Source of the DNA: Stercoripulliclostridium_A sp045577735
GTDB taxonomy: Bacteria > Bacillota > Clostridia > Christensenellales > DTU072
Direction: 5' to 3'
Assembly (NCBI GenBank): GCA_045577735.1
Contig: JAZNIY010000004.1
Coordinates: 62,001 to 126,000, forward strand
DNA length: 64,000 nt
In this document: one piece after another, positions 53,500 through 62,643 of the stretch
How the letters are laid out: each line of letters begins with the position of its first letter
How positions within the stretch are numbered: position 1 is the stretch's first letter
Translations under genes and position numbers: made by a program
The notes under the pieces: generated by a model
What the model was told of the DNA's origin: nothing
The model's database searches: none
What the model saw: only the letters and a program-made list of their open reading frames with translations

Positions 53500-56400
53500 C
53501 TAATTATTGTTTAATTTTTCTCGTAAAAGTGACTTTTGGCGTTCAATGTTGGCAACAAGTTCAGCAAGAACTTTCTCGCGTGATAACCACCAGTCTCTCG
53601 ACCAAACTCTTACGATAACCCAACCACGGCTTTCAAGGAATTTGAAGCGATAAACATCTCGTTCTAAAATGCTGTTGCTGGAATGGAAAGCACGGTAGTC
53701 ACATTCTACTCCTAGTACGTAAGTATTTAATTCTCTATCAAATACGCCTATTGACAATTTGTAATCTGTATTACCAAGGTTAATGTCTACTTCGTAACCA
53801 AGATTTTCCAATGCTTCTTTAATTTGTATTTCATATGCGCCAATGGGATCAATGTTGGTGCTTGATTTGTGCATTGTGGACAAGATATCTTTAACTTCTT
53901 GTTTATTGTTTTCCGATACGGCACGGGCATATTGTAGGTACTTCTTTAGTAGCTTTGGACCATTATTTTTGGTCGTTTCAGCTCTATCGAGCTCTTCTGG
54001 TTCTATGCTAGTAACCACGTAAACCTTTTTCTTTGCACGAGTAATTGCAACGTTCAAACGATTTTCTCCACCTTCATTGGAGAGTGGACCGAATTGTGCA
54101 ACAACTTTGTCGTAATCATTTTTTGCATATCCAACGCTAAAGATTATTATATCTCTCTCATCACCTTGAACGTTTTCAAGGTTTTTAACGAATAAGCTGG
54201 CATTTTCTCCGTCGACAATTCTATTTCTTTCATTAAATAGTTGTTTACGGAAGGTTTGGGATTTGTCAGCTTCGCTGTCAAGCAAATCTTCAATATATTC
54301 TTTTTGGTCAACATTAAACGTAACGATGCCAATGCTTTCGTTCATTTTACGATGATTAAAGATATTTTTAACCAATTTAACTACAGCAACTGCTTCCTCA
54401 TGATTGTGTCTATTTTGCCAAGTTCCTTTAACTTTTATTCTTGTTATGGGAGTTTCTTTTGAATCTTTTGACGTATTGGGTGCGATCTGTAGTTTATTTT
54501 CATAGAATGCTGCATTGGAAAAGTCAATTAGTTCTGCAAATTGACTGCGATAATGGTACTGTAGATGTACGGGATAGTATCTAGAGGTTGCTAAATCAAG
54601 TAAGCTTTCTACTTCTAAAGCAGCCTGAGTAGAAAGATCATAGCCACTTGAATAGTCGCCAAAATACTTTTTAACAAAACCAGCGGTGGGGCGTAATTGT
54701 TTGTTATCGCCAGCTATGACGACTTTGCTACCACGATAAATACCGGGTAGGGCATTTTCTATGAATATTTGTGATGCTTCGTCAAATACAACAAGATCGA
54801 ATAGATCACGTTTTAATGGGAATATGGTGCTAACCACCTCTGGTGATAATAGCCAACAAGGGAATAGTCTTAATAAAAGCTCGTCAAAATAATCGAACAT
54901 CATTCGAATTGGTTTTAATCCACGTTGTTTTTGAATTTCATATAAATAATCTTTCGATCGCGGTTCGTTTTTGAAGTATTCGCTATATTCTTGGCTAAAT
55001 TTGTTGTTAGCTAAAGATTTAGAGATTTCACGTTGGTCTGCCTTGAGGAGTAATACTCTATTTCGTAAATCATCAAAGGTTACTGTTTTTGATAAAAATG
55101 GTTCAATATATTTGTCCATAGAGACTATTTCGTGATAAATGCGTATGGGAATTATCTTCTCTAAGACAAATTTCATTGAATCTAGCGTTTGTTCGGAATT
55201 GAAATAGGCAAAATCAAGTAATTCTTTAACGTTTTGGGATAAGGAATTAATGGCATTATTCATATCGCGAACTTTTACGTAATTATTTAATGCATCGCGT
55301 AATTTGATTAGCATAGAAGTATTGCCGTTAATCAATCCACCGATGGCTAAAGCATAGCCCTCATGATCTAAAACCTTACTTAATTTCTTATATTCTTGTG
55401 TAAAATCTTCAAGAGCTCGTTTAGCAACGTTTAAGTCTATCTTAACGTTGTCATAATATCCGTTATATTTGGCTTGCAAGAATGGGAACATTGGCCAAAA
55501 AGCAGGGAAATACGAGAGGTGCAAACACTTGGTTAGTGACGGATGTTCAAAATTTGTTATAATATGCGCCACTTTCTTTAGTGATGCACGATCGGTATTA
55601 CCATTTTCTAGGTAAAAAGTTGTTAAATAACGGCTATATGGATATTTTGATGCATCAAATGGAACTAGATTTGATGATAGAATTTCATCTATCAAGGTCC
55701 TAGCTTCCTTTAATTGATGCATATCGACATCCGGCAATATGTGAGAAACCATTTGATTTTCTTGTATTGATTTAAGTTGTGATATATAAAGATTAACTAG
55801 GTTTTTGTCCTTTATAAGTCTTACGTTCTCGCTTAAATCGGTATAGTTATATGAAACAATGTTTGAGTTAGCAAGTTTCTCATATAGTTTGTAGTCCTTT
55901 GTATCTTTACCAATATTGTATGAGCCAGCATACATTTCTTGAAGAGTTAGACCAAAAGGAGTTTTGTTAAATAGAGTATCACTTATTGATTGCAATACTT
56001 CTATTTCTTGATTTATGTTGCCTTCTACTTTTTTGAATTTTGCTAAATTATCGGAATAGTTGGAGGCAAGGGTAATGGAGTGCATCGTACGTACTCTATC
56101 AAAGAAGGCAAGTTTATCTTTTTCTGGATTAGGAATTAGCATGGCTTTGTTGTTTAATTTTCCAAGGCGGGAATAAACAACGTCAAGAGCAGCACGCTTT
56201 TGGCTTATTACTAATACTTTTTTACCTTTACAAAGGGCATCGCTTATTATATTAACGATGGTTTGCGATTTCCCTGTTCCGGGAGGTCCATATATTACAA
56301 CGTTATTCTCTCTATCAATTATTGAAAGAGCGTTTTCTTGGGCGTAATCAAGATCGTTTATTGAATAATAAGAAGGTGAAAGTAAATTATTTTGACGTTT

Positions 56401-57348
56401 ATTTGCCTTCTTTTTTCTTTTACGTTCAGCCCGTGTTTCTTTTTTTGTTGATGGAGCTAAAAGTGCATCGATCGCAGGCGTTGTTAGATTATTCTTTTCC
56501 AACGATAGATAATCGTTATAGATAGCATTGGCAAGAGGGAATTTGCCAATTACAGCATAATTCCTTATTTCTAAACCATCTATTGGTAGGCCTGCAGAAT
56601 CGAATGTTTGAAGAGTTTTTCTTCTTACATTACGAATTTTAAAACCATTAGCATTTAAGTATTCAATAACGTCATTAGGGTTTTTAAATATATCGTCTGA
56701 AAGTGGGTCAAACTCTTGGATTAGCTTATCAGTAGGTACGTTATGCTCTTTCGAGTAGGCAAGAATTAATGCCTTATTTAGCATAATTGGTTGATTTGGA
56801 GAAAGGGTAAGAGTTGCTTCGTCCTTTTCTATGTGAATGTGGACGGGAAATAGTAGTAGGGGGGCCTTGAGTTGGATATCTTTAGAAAGATTGCCAATAA
56901 CAAAAGGATAGCCTACGTAAAGGTCATAAAGCCCAGTTTCTTTTTCGACTTCTTCAGCTTCACGTTTTAAGTATCTCAAATTGCTCATTTGAGCGGAAAT
57001 AATTTTGCTAGCAGGCTTTTGCTCGCTTTTTTGTTTTTTAAGAGTAATTACTTCTTCTGTTGCTAAAATTTCTTGTTCGACTATAGAAAGGCGATTAACC
57101 TCTGATGCTAATTCATCAGCTTTGGTTGCTTGTTTGACTATTTTTGAAACAACCTTTTCATTTATGAGAGAAAAGGCACGTTTTTCATGCCAAAGGAAGG
57201 ATATGAAATCGTCTGTGTCGTTGCGATTTTCCATAATAGCTCCAATGTCATAGCTGTATTTTTTAACAATTCCTTTAAGGTATAAGCTACGATTTGAACC
57301 ACTAATTTGGATAAAACGCTCTTTGTATTTGCTATAAATTGGATTCAT
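53500..57348 (-). CDS. DUF4011-like, superfamily 1 helicase and Vsr-like nuclease fusion protein
   Basis: This is a 1282-residue protein. The N-terminal part (about 1-260) resembles DUF4011, with LYVGYPFVIGN and KAPLLLFPVHIHIEK. Walker A YGPPGTGKSQT lies at about 353-363. A long helical insertion separates it from Walker B VVFDEASQIF (about 852-861), GDNKQLRPT, YHYRSQF, the LENVQGDERDIIIFS motif and VAITRAKKKVYVV (about 1100). The C-terminus (about 1170-1275) is a Vsr/MTES_1575-type nuclease with GVECDYRAFHSS and VIVRVWSRDWW. The order is that of single-gene helicase-nuclease proteins linked to phage defence (for example Hhe-like). That role is inferred. It has its own unusual promoter. Confidence 0.85.
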   Translation of the reverse strand: MNPIYSKYKERFIQISGSNRSLYLKGIVKKYSYDIGAIMENRNDTDDFISFLWHEKRAFSLINEKVVSKIVKQATKADELASEVNRLSIVEQEILATEEVITLKKQKSEQKPASKIISAQMSNLRYLKREAEEVEKETGLYDLYVGYPFVIGNLSKDIQLKAPLLLFPVHIHIEKDEATLTLSPNQPIMLNKALILAYSKEHNVPTDKLIQEFDPLSDDIFKNPNDVIEYLNANGFKIRNVRRKTLQTFDSAGLPIDGLEIRNYAVIGKFPLANAIYNDYLSLEKNNLTTPAIDALLAPSTKKETRAERKRKKKANKRQNNLLSPSYYSINDLDYAQENALSIIDRENNVVIYGPPGTGKSQTIVNIISDALCKGKKVLVISQKRAALDVVYSRLGKLNNKAMLIPNPEKDKLAFFDRVRTMHSITLASNYSDNLAKFKKVEGNINQEIEVLQSISDTLFNKTPFGLTLQEMYAGSYNIGKDTKDYKLYEKLANSNIVSYNYTDLSENVRLIKDKNLVNLYISQLKSIQENQMVSHILPDVDMHQLKEARTLIDEILSSNLVPFDASKYPYSRYLTTFYLENGNTDRASLKKVAHIITNFEHPSLTKCLHLSYFPAFWPMFPFLQAKYNGYYDNVKIDLNVAKRALEDFTQEYKKLSKVLDHEGYALAIGGLINGNTSMLIKLRDALNNYVKVRDMNNAINSLSQNVKELLDFAYFNSEQTLDSMKFVLEKIIPIRIYHEIVSMDKYIEPFLSKTVTFDDLRNRVLLLKADQREISKSLANNKFSQEYSEYFKNEPRSKDYLYEIQKQRGLKPIRMMFDYFDELLLRLFPCWLLSPEVVSTIFPLKRDLFDLVVFDEASQIFIENALPGIYRGSKVVIAGDNKQLRPTAGFVKKYFGDYSSGYDLSTQAALEVESLLDLATSRYYPVHLQYHYRSQFAELIDFSNAAFYENKLQIAPNTSKDSKETPITRIKVKGTWQNRHNHEEAVAVVKLVKNIFNHRKMNESIGIVTFNVDQKEYIEDLLDSEADKSQTFRKQLFNERNRIVDGENASLFVKNLENVQGDERDIIIFSVGYAKNDYDKVVAQFGPLSNEGGENRLNVAITRAKKKVYVVTSIEPEELDRAETTKNNGPKLLKKYLQYARAVSENNKQEVKDILSTMHKSSTNIDPIGAYEIQIKEALENLGYEVDINLGNTDYKLSIGVFDRELNTYVLGVECDYRAFHSSNSILERDVYRFKFLESRGWVIVRVWSRDWWLSREKVLAELVANIERQKSLLREKLNNN

Positions 57349-57398
57349 ATTTTCTCCTTATCTGGAATTTATGTATTTTACACATAATAACCTACTAT

Positions 57399-57427
57399 AT
57401 AATAACACATACGCGCGCGTTTGTAAA
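57399..57427 (-). promoter_or_regulatory. Helicase promoter with alternating CG spacer
   Basis: On the minus strand: TTTACA (57427-57422), 17 bases, TATTAT (57404-57399), with TG one base before the -10. The spacer holds CGCGCGCG followed by TATGTG, in the same phase as the lacZ promoter spacer. Confidence 0.7.
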
Positions 57428-57560
57428 TAAACAAAATCAAAAAAACGTAGAGTGGCATTTTTAGTGATATGATTACAAATTTCTATATATTTTAAACTTA
57501 GAATATTAAAAAAATTTTTATTAGAACAAAAAGTCTTATTATTCTTTTAAAATTAATCTA

Positions 57561-57573
57561 TTTGTGATATTAT
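57561..57573 (+). promoter_or_regulatory. thyA promoter, extended -10 type
   Basis: TGTGA followed by TATTAT (57568-57573) lies about 30 bases before thyA. The TGTGATATTAT string is identical to that of the lacZ promoter. The -35 position is only T-rich, so the extended -10 probably carries most of the activity. The 255-base gap 57349-57603 holds this promoter and the divergent helicase promoter, with AT-rich sequence between. Confidence 0.55.
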
Positions 57574-57603
57574 ATTAATAATTGTAAATATACGGAGGGT
57601 ACA

Positions 57604-58434
57604 ATGAGCTACGCTGACAAAGTATTTGTTCAAAACGTTAAAGATATTTTGGAAAATGGTTATTCGGATGAAAATCTTGTCGTTCGTCCCCACTGGGAAG
57701 ACGGAACGCCTGCTCATACTATTAAGAAATTTTGTATCGTAAATCGATATGATCTTCAAAAAGAGTTTCCAATTATTACCGTAAGGAAAACATTCTTTAA
57801 GTCATGTATTGATGAACTTCTATGGATTTGGCAAAAGAAATCCAATAAGATTTGTGAACTAAAGTCAAAGATTTGGGACTCTTGGGCAGATGAAAACGGA
57901 ACTATTGGCAAAGCTTATGGCTATCAACTTGGCGTAAAGCATAAGTATAAAGAAGGTGAATTTGATCAAGTAGATCGTGTATTGTACGATTTAAAGAACA
58001 ATCCGCAATCTCGTAGGATTATGACAAATATTTTTGTTCACCAAGATTTGCACGAAATGGGTTTGTATCCTTGTGCTTATTCTATGACTTTTAACGTAAG
58101 TGGAGATACTCTGAATTGCATCTTGAACCAACGTTCACAAGATATGTTAACAGCAAATAATTGGAACGTCGTACAATATGCCGTATTACAACACATGATG
58201 GCTCAAGTGAGCGGGCTAAAAGTAGGTGAATTTGTTCACGTTATTGCCGATGCCCACATTTACGACAGGCATATTCCTATTGTTAAAGAGATTATAGAGA
58301 GAGAACAATTTGACGCTCCCAAATTTGTTATAAACAAAGATGTTAAGAATTTTTATGATTTTACCGTTGATGATTTTCAACTAGTCGATTATAAAGCTAC
58401 GCCTCTTGACAAACCGGTGGAGGTTGCAATTTAA
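57604..58434 (+). CDS. thyA: Thymidylate synthase (ThyA)
   Basis: The enzyme methylates dUMP to dTMP with methylenetetrahydrofolate, producing dihydrofolate. The nucleophile is in GLYPCAYSMTF (about Cys157). RRIMTNIF, NQRSQDML and ANNWNVVQYAVLQHMMAQ are conserved, and HVIADAHIYDRHI is typical. At 276 residues it is a normal short form. CGGAGGG precedes ATG 57604. The stop shares a base with folA, whose product recycles its dihydrofolate. Confidence 0.96.
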   Translation: MSYADKVFVQNVKDILENGYSDENLVVRPHWEDGTPAHTIKKFCIVNRYDLQKEFPIITVRKTFFKSCIDELLWIWQKKSNKICELKSKIWDSWADENGTIGKAYGYQLGVKHKYKEGEFDQVDRVLYDLKNNPQSRRIMTNIFVHQDLHEMGLYPCAYSMTFNVSGDTLNCILNQRSQDMLTANNWNVVQYAVLQHMMAQVSGLKVGEFVHVIADAHIYDRHIPIVKEIIEREQFDAPKFVINKDVKNFYDFTVDDFQLVDYKATPLDKPVEVAI

Positions 58435-58940
58435 TGAAGACGATAGTTGCAGTTGATAAAGAATGGGGAATTGGAAAGAACAATGGTCTTCTTTTCCATC
58501 TGCCGGCAGATTTAAAGTATTTTAAAGAAAAGACTTTGGATAAAATAATAGTAATGGGCGGGAATACATTACTTTCTTTTCCTGGGTCAAAACCACTTCC
58601 CAGACGTACTAATATTGTATTATCTGACGTGTTTACTCGTGATGATTGTCTTGTTTGCTCTACATTAGAGGAACTATTTAAAGAGCTTAAAAAATACAAC
58701 ACAGACGACATCTTTGTCGTTGGTGGCGCGATGTTTTATAGGACTATGATAGATTATTGCGATGAAGCTTTAATCACTAAAGTTGATTCTACAAACGAAG
58801 CTCAAGTATTCTTTCCCAACCTTGATCAAAAGGACAATTGGATTGAAGTAGAAAGTGGTGAACCAATGTTAGATAACGGACACGTTATTCGATTTACAAA
58901 ATACATAAATACAAACGTGAAGGAGTTAAAATATGAATAA
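58434..58940 (+). CDS. folA: Dihydrofolate reductase
   Basis: DHFR reduces dihydrofolate to tetrahydrofolate. AVDKEWGIGKNNGLLFHLPADLKYFK contains the Met20-loop region and the substrate Asp at about Asp26 (quoted in pieces: IGKNNGLL, LPADLKYF). IVMGGNTLLSF and FVVGGAMFYRTMI are the NADPH motifs. At 168 residues it is complete. It is translated from the thyA stop (TAATGA) and overlaps icd by eight bases. Confidence 0.95.
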   Translation: MKTIVAVDKEWGIGKNNGLLFHLPADLKYFKEKTLDKIIVMGGNTLLSFPGSKPLPRRTNIVLSDVFTRDDCLVCSTLEELFKELKKYNTDDIFVVGGAMFYRTMIDYCDEALITKVDSTNEAQVFFPNLDQKDNWIEVESGEPMLDNGHVIRFTKYINTNVKELKYE

Positions 58941-60123
58941 AATCAAAATGTTAAATCCAATTGTTGAATTGGATGGCGATGAAATGACTAGAATACTATG
59001 GCAAAAAATTAAAGATATTTTGATTTTACCTTACGTTGATCTCAAGTCGGATTACTATGATTTAGGTCTTCCCGAGCGTGAAAAAACAAGTGACCAAGTA
59101 ACGATTGATGCTGCAAATGCTATTAAAAAGTATGGTGTTGGTGTTAAATGCGCTACTATTACTCCCAATGCACAAAGAGTTGAAGAATACAATTTAAGCA
59201 AGATGTGGAAGTCACCTAATGGTACGGTAAGATCCATTTTGGACGGTACTGTTTTTCGTGCGCCTATCTTGGTTGACGGTATAAAGCCGTTAGTTGCAAA
59301 TTGGAATAAACCTATAACCATAGCACGTCATGCATATGGTGATGTTTATGCTGGTGTAGAGGCATACGTTCCAGAGGGTGGTAAAGTTTATATTTCTCTC
59401 CCTAATGGTGAACAAAAGTTAATTAAGGATTTGTCTACGCCTGGTATAATTCAAGCAATGCATAACACCGACAAGAGCATTTCCAGTTTTGCTCGTTCTT
59501 GCTTTAATTACGCGTTGTCAACGAAACAAGATTTGTGGTTCTCCAGTAAAGATACTATAAGCAAAATTTATGACCACAGGTTTAAAGATATCTTCCAAGA
59601 GATATATCAAAATGAATATAAGGCTCGTTTCGAAGAACTTGGCATTGAATATTTTTATACCTTGATCGACGATGCAGTTGCTCGTGTAATGCGTTCTTCT
59701 GGTGGATACATATGGGCGTGCAAGAACTACGATGGAGACGTTATGAGCGACATGCTTGCGACTTCATTTGGCTCACTTGCGATGATGACCTCAGTTTTGG
59801 TTTCTCCCGAAGGCAATTACGAATATGAGGCAGCACATGGAACCGTTACTCGTCATTACTATAAACACCTAAAGGGTGAAGAAACTTCTACTAACTCCGT
59901 TGCAACGATTTTTGCTTGGACCGGGGCTTTAAATAAGCGCGGTGAATTAGATAACTTACCTGAGCTTCAAGCATTCGCAAAGAAACTTGAGAAAGCTACT
60001 ATCGATACTATTGAAAGTGGAATCATGACAAAAGATTTAGTAGGGCTGTTCCATAAGGATGGCGTAACACCCCGAGGTGTAAATAGTTTTGATTTCTTGA
60101 AGGCAATAGCTGAAAGGCTGTAA
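58933..60123 (+). CDS. icd: NADP-dependent isocitrate dehydrogenase, eukaryote-like dimeric type
   Basis: The enzyme oxidises isocitrate to 2-oxoglutarate. The sequence belongs to the type II homodimeric group (like human IDH1/2), not the E. coli Icd group: PIVELDGDEMTRILW opens it, with VGVKCATITPN, KMWKSPNGTVRSILDGTVFRAP and EAAHGTVTRHYYKH. At 396 residues it is slightly shorter than eukaryotic forms. GGAG before ATG 58933 is present. It lies in a tight operon with thyA-folA before it and a hydrolase two bases later. It may supply 2-oxoglutarate and NADPH, the latter of use to FolA. Confidence 0.94.
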   Translation: MNKIKMLNPIVELDGDEMTRILWQKIKDILILPYVDLKSDYYDLGLPEREKTSDQVTIDAANAIKKYGVGVKCATITPNAQRVEEYNLSKMWKSPNGTVRSILDGTVFRAPILVDGIKPLVANWNKPITIARHAYGDVYAGVEAYVPEGGKVYISLPNGEQKLIKDLSTPGIIQAMHNTDKSISSFARSCFNYALSTKQDLWFSSKDTISKIYDHRFKDIFQEIYQNEYKARFEELGIEYFYTLIDDAVARVMRSSGGYIWACKNYDGDVMSDMLATSFGSLAMMTSVLVSPEGNYEYEAAHGTVTRHYYKHLKGEETSTNSVATIFAWTGALNKRGELDNLPELQAFAKKLEKATIDTIESGIMTKDLVGLFHKDGVTPRGVNSFDFLKAIAERL

Positions 60124-60124
60124 T

Positions 60125-60742
60125 ATGAATATTATCAAGATAAGATATCCTTTAATGGATGCTAATTCGTATTTATTATATTGGGATGGTGATAATGCAG
60201 TTTTGATCGACGCCGTTCCACACAGTTATGAAAAAGTTAAAGAGCTTTGCAAAACACTAAAGAAAAGGGTTAAAGCTGTTTTACTTACTCACGGTCATAT
60301 TGATCATATGGTTGATGCCATTAAGTTTCAAAACGATGGAGCATTGATTTGCATCGGTAGACATGATAAAGATAAACTGCATACGGATAAAAATTTAGGC
60401 AAACGCCTAGGTATTCCATATGAGCCAACAAATGCAGATCGTTTCTTCGATACGTATAGATATTATATAGATTGTCACCACATAGACGCGATAGAAACGC
60501 CAGGACACACCGTAGGAAGCTTATGCTATTATATAGAAGGCGTTTTGTTCACAGGTGATACATTATTTAAAGGCACGATAGGAAGAACGGATTTTGAAGA
60601 TGGAAGCTTTAATGATATAATGAATTCATTAAAAAAACTATATAACAAATACCCACACAATATACCAATATATCCAGGCCATGGACTTGAAACAACGCTT
60701 GAATTCGAAAAGAAACATAACCCATATTTCGAAAACTTATGA
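60125..60742 (+). CDS. Metallo-beta-lactamase fold hydrolase (glyoxalase II-like)
   Basis: The metal-binding motif HGHIDH lies at about residues 56-61, with ETPGHTVGSLCYYIEG, FTGDTLFKGTIGRTDF and PGHGLET completing the two-metal site. At 205 residues it is the short glyoxalase-II-like form without a C-terminal helical domain, the type often annotated YcbL-like. The natural thioester substrate is unknown. Its stop codon overlaps the hemZ start (ATGA). Confidence 0.88.
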   Translation: MNIIKIRYPLMDANSYLLYWDGDNAVLIDAVPHSYEKVKELCKTLKKRVKAVLLTHGHIDHMVDAIKFQNDGALICIGRHDKDKLHTDKNLGKRLGIPYEPTNADRFFDTYRYYIDCHHIDAIETPGHTVGSLCYYIEGVLFTGDTLFKGTIGRTDFEDGSFNDIMNSLKKLYNKYPHNIPIYPGHGLETTLEFEKKHNPYFENL

Positions 60743-62121
60743 AAATAAATTTTATTACAGATAATTTACCTACTTATATGAATGATGTGCCCGAGGTGAT
60801 TCGGGCATTTTCGCCCCATATTACTTTATCTGACGATGGGGAGCTCGTAACAATTTTCGTATCTGAAAAAGAGGGCTCGGTTTCCGTTGCAATTCAAAGT
60901 GATAAGCATGGTGAATTTACTAGCTTAGAAACAATAGACTTTCTATTCGGTTCTTTAGAATACAAACGACTAGCTAAGCGTTGTGCTAAAAAACTTTTAT
61001 ATTCATTCTGTAACAAAATCACAGGGGTTAATCTACCTTACGGATCGCTTACCGGCGTTAGGCCTACAAAGCTCTATTATGATCTGATTGGTAGCACAAG
61101 CAACATAAAGTCGGTATTTATAGATGAATTTTGTGTTGAGCCTAAGAGAGCTGAATTAATAGAAAACGTTGTTAAAACACAAAGTGGAATATATTCAACG
61201 GCACAAGATGAAGTGGATATATTTGTTAATATTCCCATATGCCCAACAAGATGTAAATACTGTTCCTTTATTTCAACTGAATATGGACGTGTAAAAAAAC
61301 TAGTTCCAGCTTACGTTGAATGCGTTAAAAATGAACTCGAATTAATTAATGAAAGAGTTGTTAATGAAAAATTAAAGGTTCGCAGTATATATTTTGGAGG
61401 TGGTACGCCGACTTCGCTTTCTGCTGAACAATTAAAACAATTATGTTCGTGCTTGAAATATAACGTTGAATTTACCGTTGAAGCAGGACGTCCCGATAGC
61501 ATAACTGCTGAAAAACTACAAGCACTTAAGGATAGTGGTGTTACGCGTATATCTGTAAATCCTCAAACATTTAAAGATTCAACTTTAGAAATCTTAGGTA
61601 GAGCACATAATACGGAACAACTCTATAGTGCTTATGAGTTAGCAAGAAAATTCGGATTTGACATAAATATGGATTTAATAGCAGGTCTTCCTAACGAAAG
61701 TTTTGAAGATTTTAGTGCTTCTTTAAATCGCGCTTTAGAATTGTATCCAGAGAATATTACCATTCATACTTTATCAATTAAGAGGGGATCCACCCTTAAG
61801 TTAGAAGGCTCTGAAAAAACAATGGACGGCAGTATTAAAAAGATGACTGATTATTCCATTGATTTGTTAAGCAAAGCAGGTTACTTTCCTTACTATATGT
61901 ATCGCCAAAAAAACATGGCGGATGGATTAGAGAACGTAGGTTGGTGTAAGCCCGGTAAACAATGCATTTACAATATCGATTATATGGAAGAGACCACGAC
62001 AGTCCTTTCCGCTGGGGCCGGGGCAATGTCTAAGATGGTGTTTCATGAAGCTGGTAGGATTGAGAGGAATTGTAATCCAAAGGGTTTTGAGGAATATTTA
62101 CGACGTAGAGGTGCTTTATAA
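60739..62121 (+). CDS. hemZ: HemZ, coproporphyrinogen dehydrogenase-like radical SAM protein
   Basis: HemZ is a Firmicutes radical SAM protein related to HemN. It has a distinctive N-terminal extension (about 1-160) with LTGVRPTKLYYD, then CPTRCKYC (Cys168, Cys172, Cys175) and the GGGTPTSLSAEQLK box. At 460 residues it is typical HemZ, longer than HemW at 21119. No other heme genes are in the window, so an actual role in heme synthesis is uncertain. It ends the thyA-icd-hemZ operon. Confidence 0.9.
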   Translation: MKINFITDNLPTYMNDVPEVIRAFSPHITLSDDGELVTIFVSEKEGSVSVAIQSDKHGEFTSLETIDFLFGSLEYKRLAKRCAKKLLYSFCNKITGVNLPYGSLTGVRPTKLYYDLIGSTSNIKSVFIDEFCVEPKRAELIENVVKTQSGIYSTAQDEVDIFVNIPICPTRCKYCSFISTEYGRVKKLVPAYVECVKNELELINERVVNEKLKVRSIYFGGGTPTSLSAEQLKQLCSCLKYNVEFTVEAGRPDSITAEKLQALKDSGVTRISVNPQTFKDSTLEILGRAHNTEQLYSAYELARKFGFDINMDLIAGLPNESFEDFSASLNRALELYPENITIHTLSIKRGSTLKLEGSEKTMDGSIKKMTDYSIDLLSKAGYFPYYMYRQKNMADGLENVGWCKPGKQCIYNIDYMEETTTVLSAGAGAMSKMVFHEAGRIERNCNPKGFEEYLRRRGAL

Positions 62122-62152
62122 AATAATTTATATAATAATTTATGAATTTCGC

Positions 62153-62182
62153 TTTACTTTTTTGTCAACAATATGATATATT
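62153..62182 (+). promoter_or_regulatory. Possible rpsO promoter
   Basis: TTTACT (62153-62158), 18 bases, TATATT (62177-62182). It would start transcription near 62190, just before the leader hairpin. The match is modest. Confidence 0.45.
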
Positions 62183-62196
62183 AACCAAGCGATTTA

Positions 62197-62239
62197 CCCG
62201 ACCCTCGGTTTATATGTAATTTATAGTCTGGGAGACGGG
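62197..62239 (+). ncRNA. rpsO leader hairpin, candidate S15 autoregulatory site
   Basis: CCCG (62197-62200) pairs with CGGG (62236-62239) and CCC (62202-62204) with GGG (62230-62232), leaving an A/AGA internal loop and a 25-base AT-rich apical loop. S15 leaders of several unrelated designs are known in bacteria. The position just upstream of rpsO fits, but the class is not established. Confidence 0.4.
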
Positions 62240-62272
62240 CGGATTAGCTCATTCAAAAAGGAGTAAATTATT

Positions 62273-62536
62273 ATGAACAAAGAAGTAAAACAACAAATTA
62301 TTGCTAAGTATGGCAGAAGCGAAAACGATACCGGTTCCCCCGAAGTTCAAATCGCTCTTATAACCAAGAGAATCGAAGAACTTAATGCTCACCTTTCTGT
62401 ACACAAGAAAGACCACCACAGCCGTCGTGGTTTGCTCAAGTTAGTAGGTCAAAGAAAGAATCTTCTTCGTTACCTAATGGAAACTAACATCGAAGGTTAC
62501 AGAAACCTTATCGCAGAACTCGGAATTCGTAAATAA
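62273..62536 (+). CDS. rpsO: 30S ribosomal protein S15
   Basis: S15 binds the central domain of 16S rRNA early in 30S assembly. It is an 87-residue all-helical protein with DTGSPEVQIALITKRIEELN, HKKDHHSRRGLLKLVGQR and the C-terminal LIAELGIRK. AAAGGAG precedes ATG 62273. It lies upstream of pnp as in most bacteria, with an intrinsic terminator between them. Confidence 0.98.
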   Translation: MNKEVKQQIIAKYGRSENDTGSPEVQIALITKRIEELNAHLSVHKKDHHSRRGLLKLVGQRKNLLRYLMETNIEGYRNLIAELGIRK

Positions 62537-62544
62537 GCATTATC

Positions 62545-62572
62545 GGGGTGGCGTTTTGTCACCCCTTTTTTT
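62545..62572 (+). terminator. Intrinsic terminator after rpsO
   Basis: GGGGTG (62545-62550) pairs with CACCCC (62560-62565), followed by seven T. It probably allows partial read-through to pnp, since no clear promoter was found between them. Confidence 0.9.
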
Positions 62573-62615
62573 ATTCAAAAACAATCAAAATAGATTATTT
62601 ATAAAAATATTTTAG

Positions 62616-62633
62616 GTTTCCACGGATGGAAAC
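62616..62633 (+). promoter_or_regulatory. Hairpin touching the pnp ribosome binding site
   Basis: GTTTCCA (62616-62622) and TGGAAAC (62627-62633) form a perfect seven-pair stem with a CGGA tetraloop. It ends directly before AGGAGG (62634-62639). The location suggests control of translation or mRNA decay; pnp autoregulation through a leader hairpin is known in E. coli, by a different structure. Confidence 0.6.
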
Positions 62634-62643
62634 AGGAGGCAAA

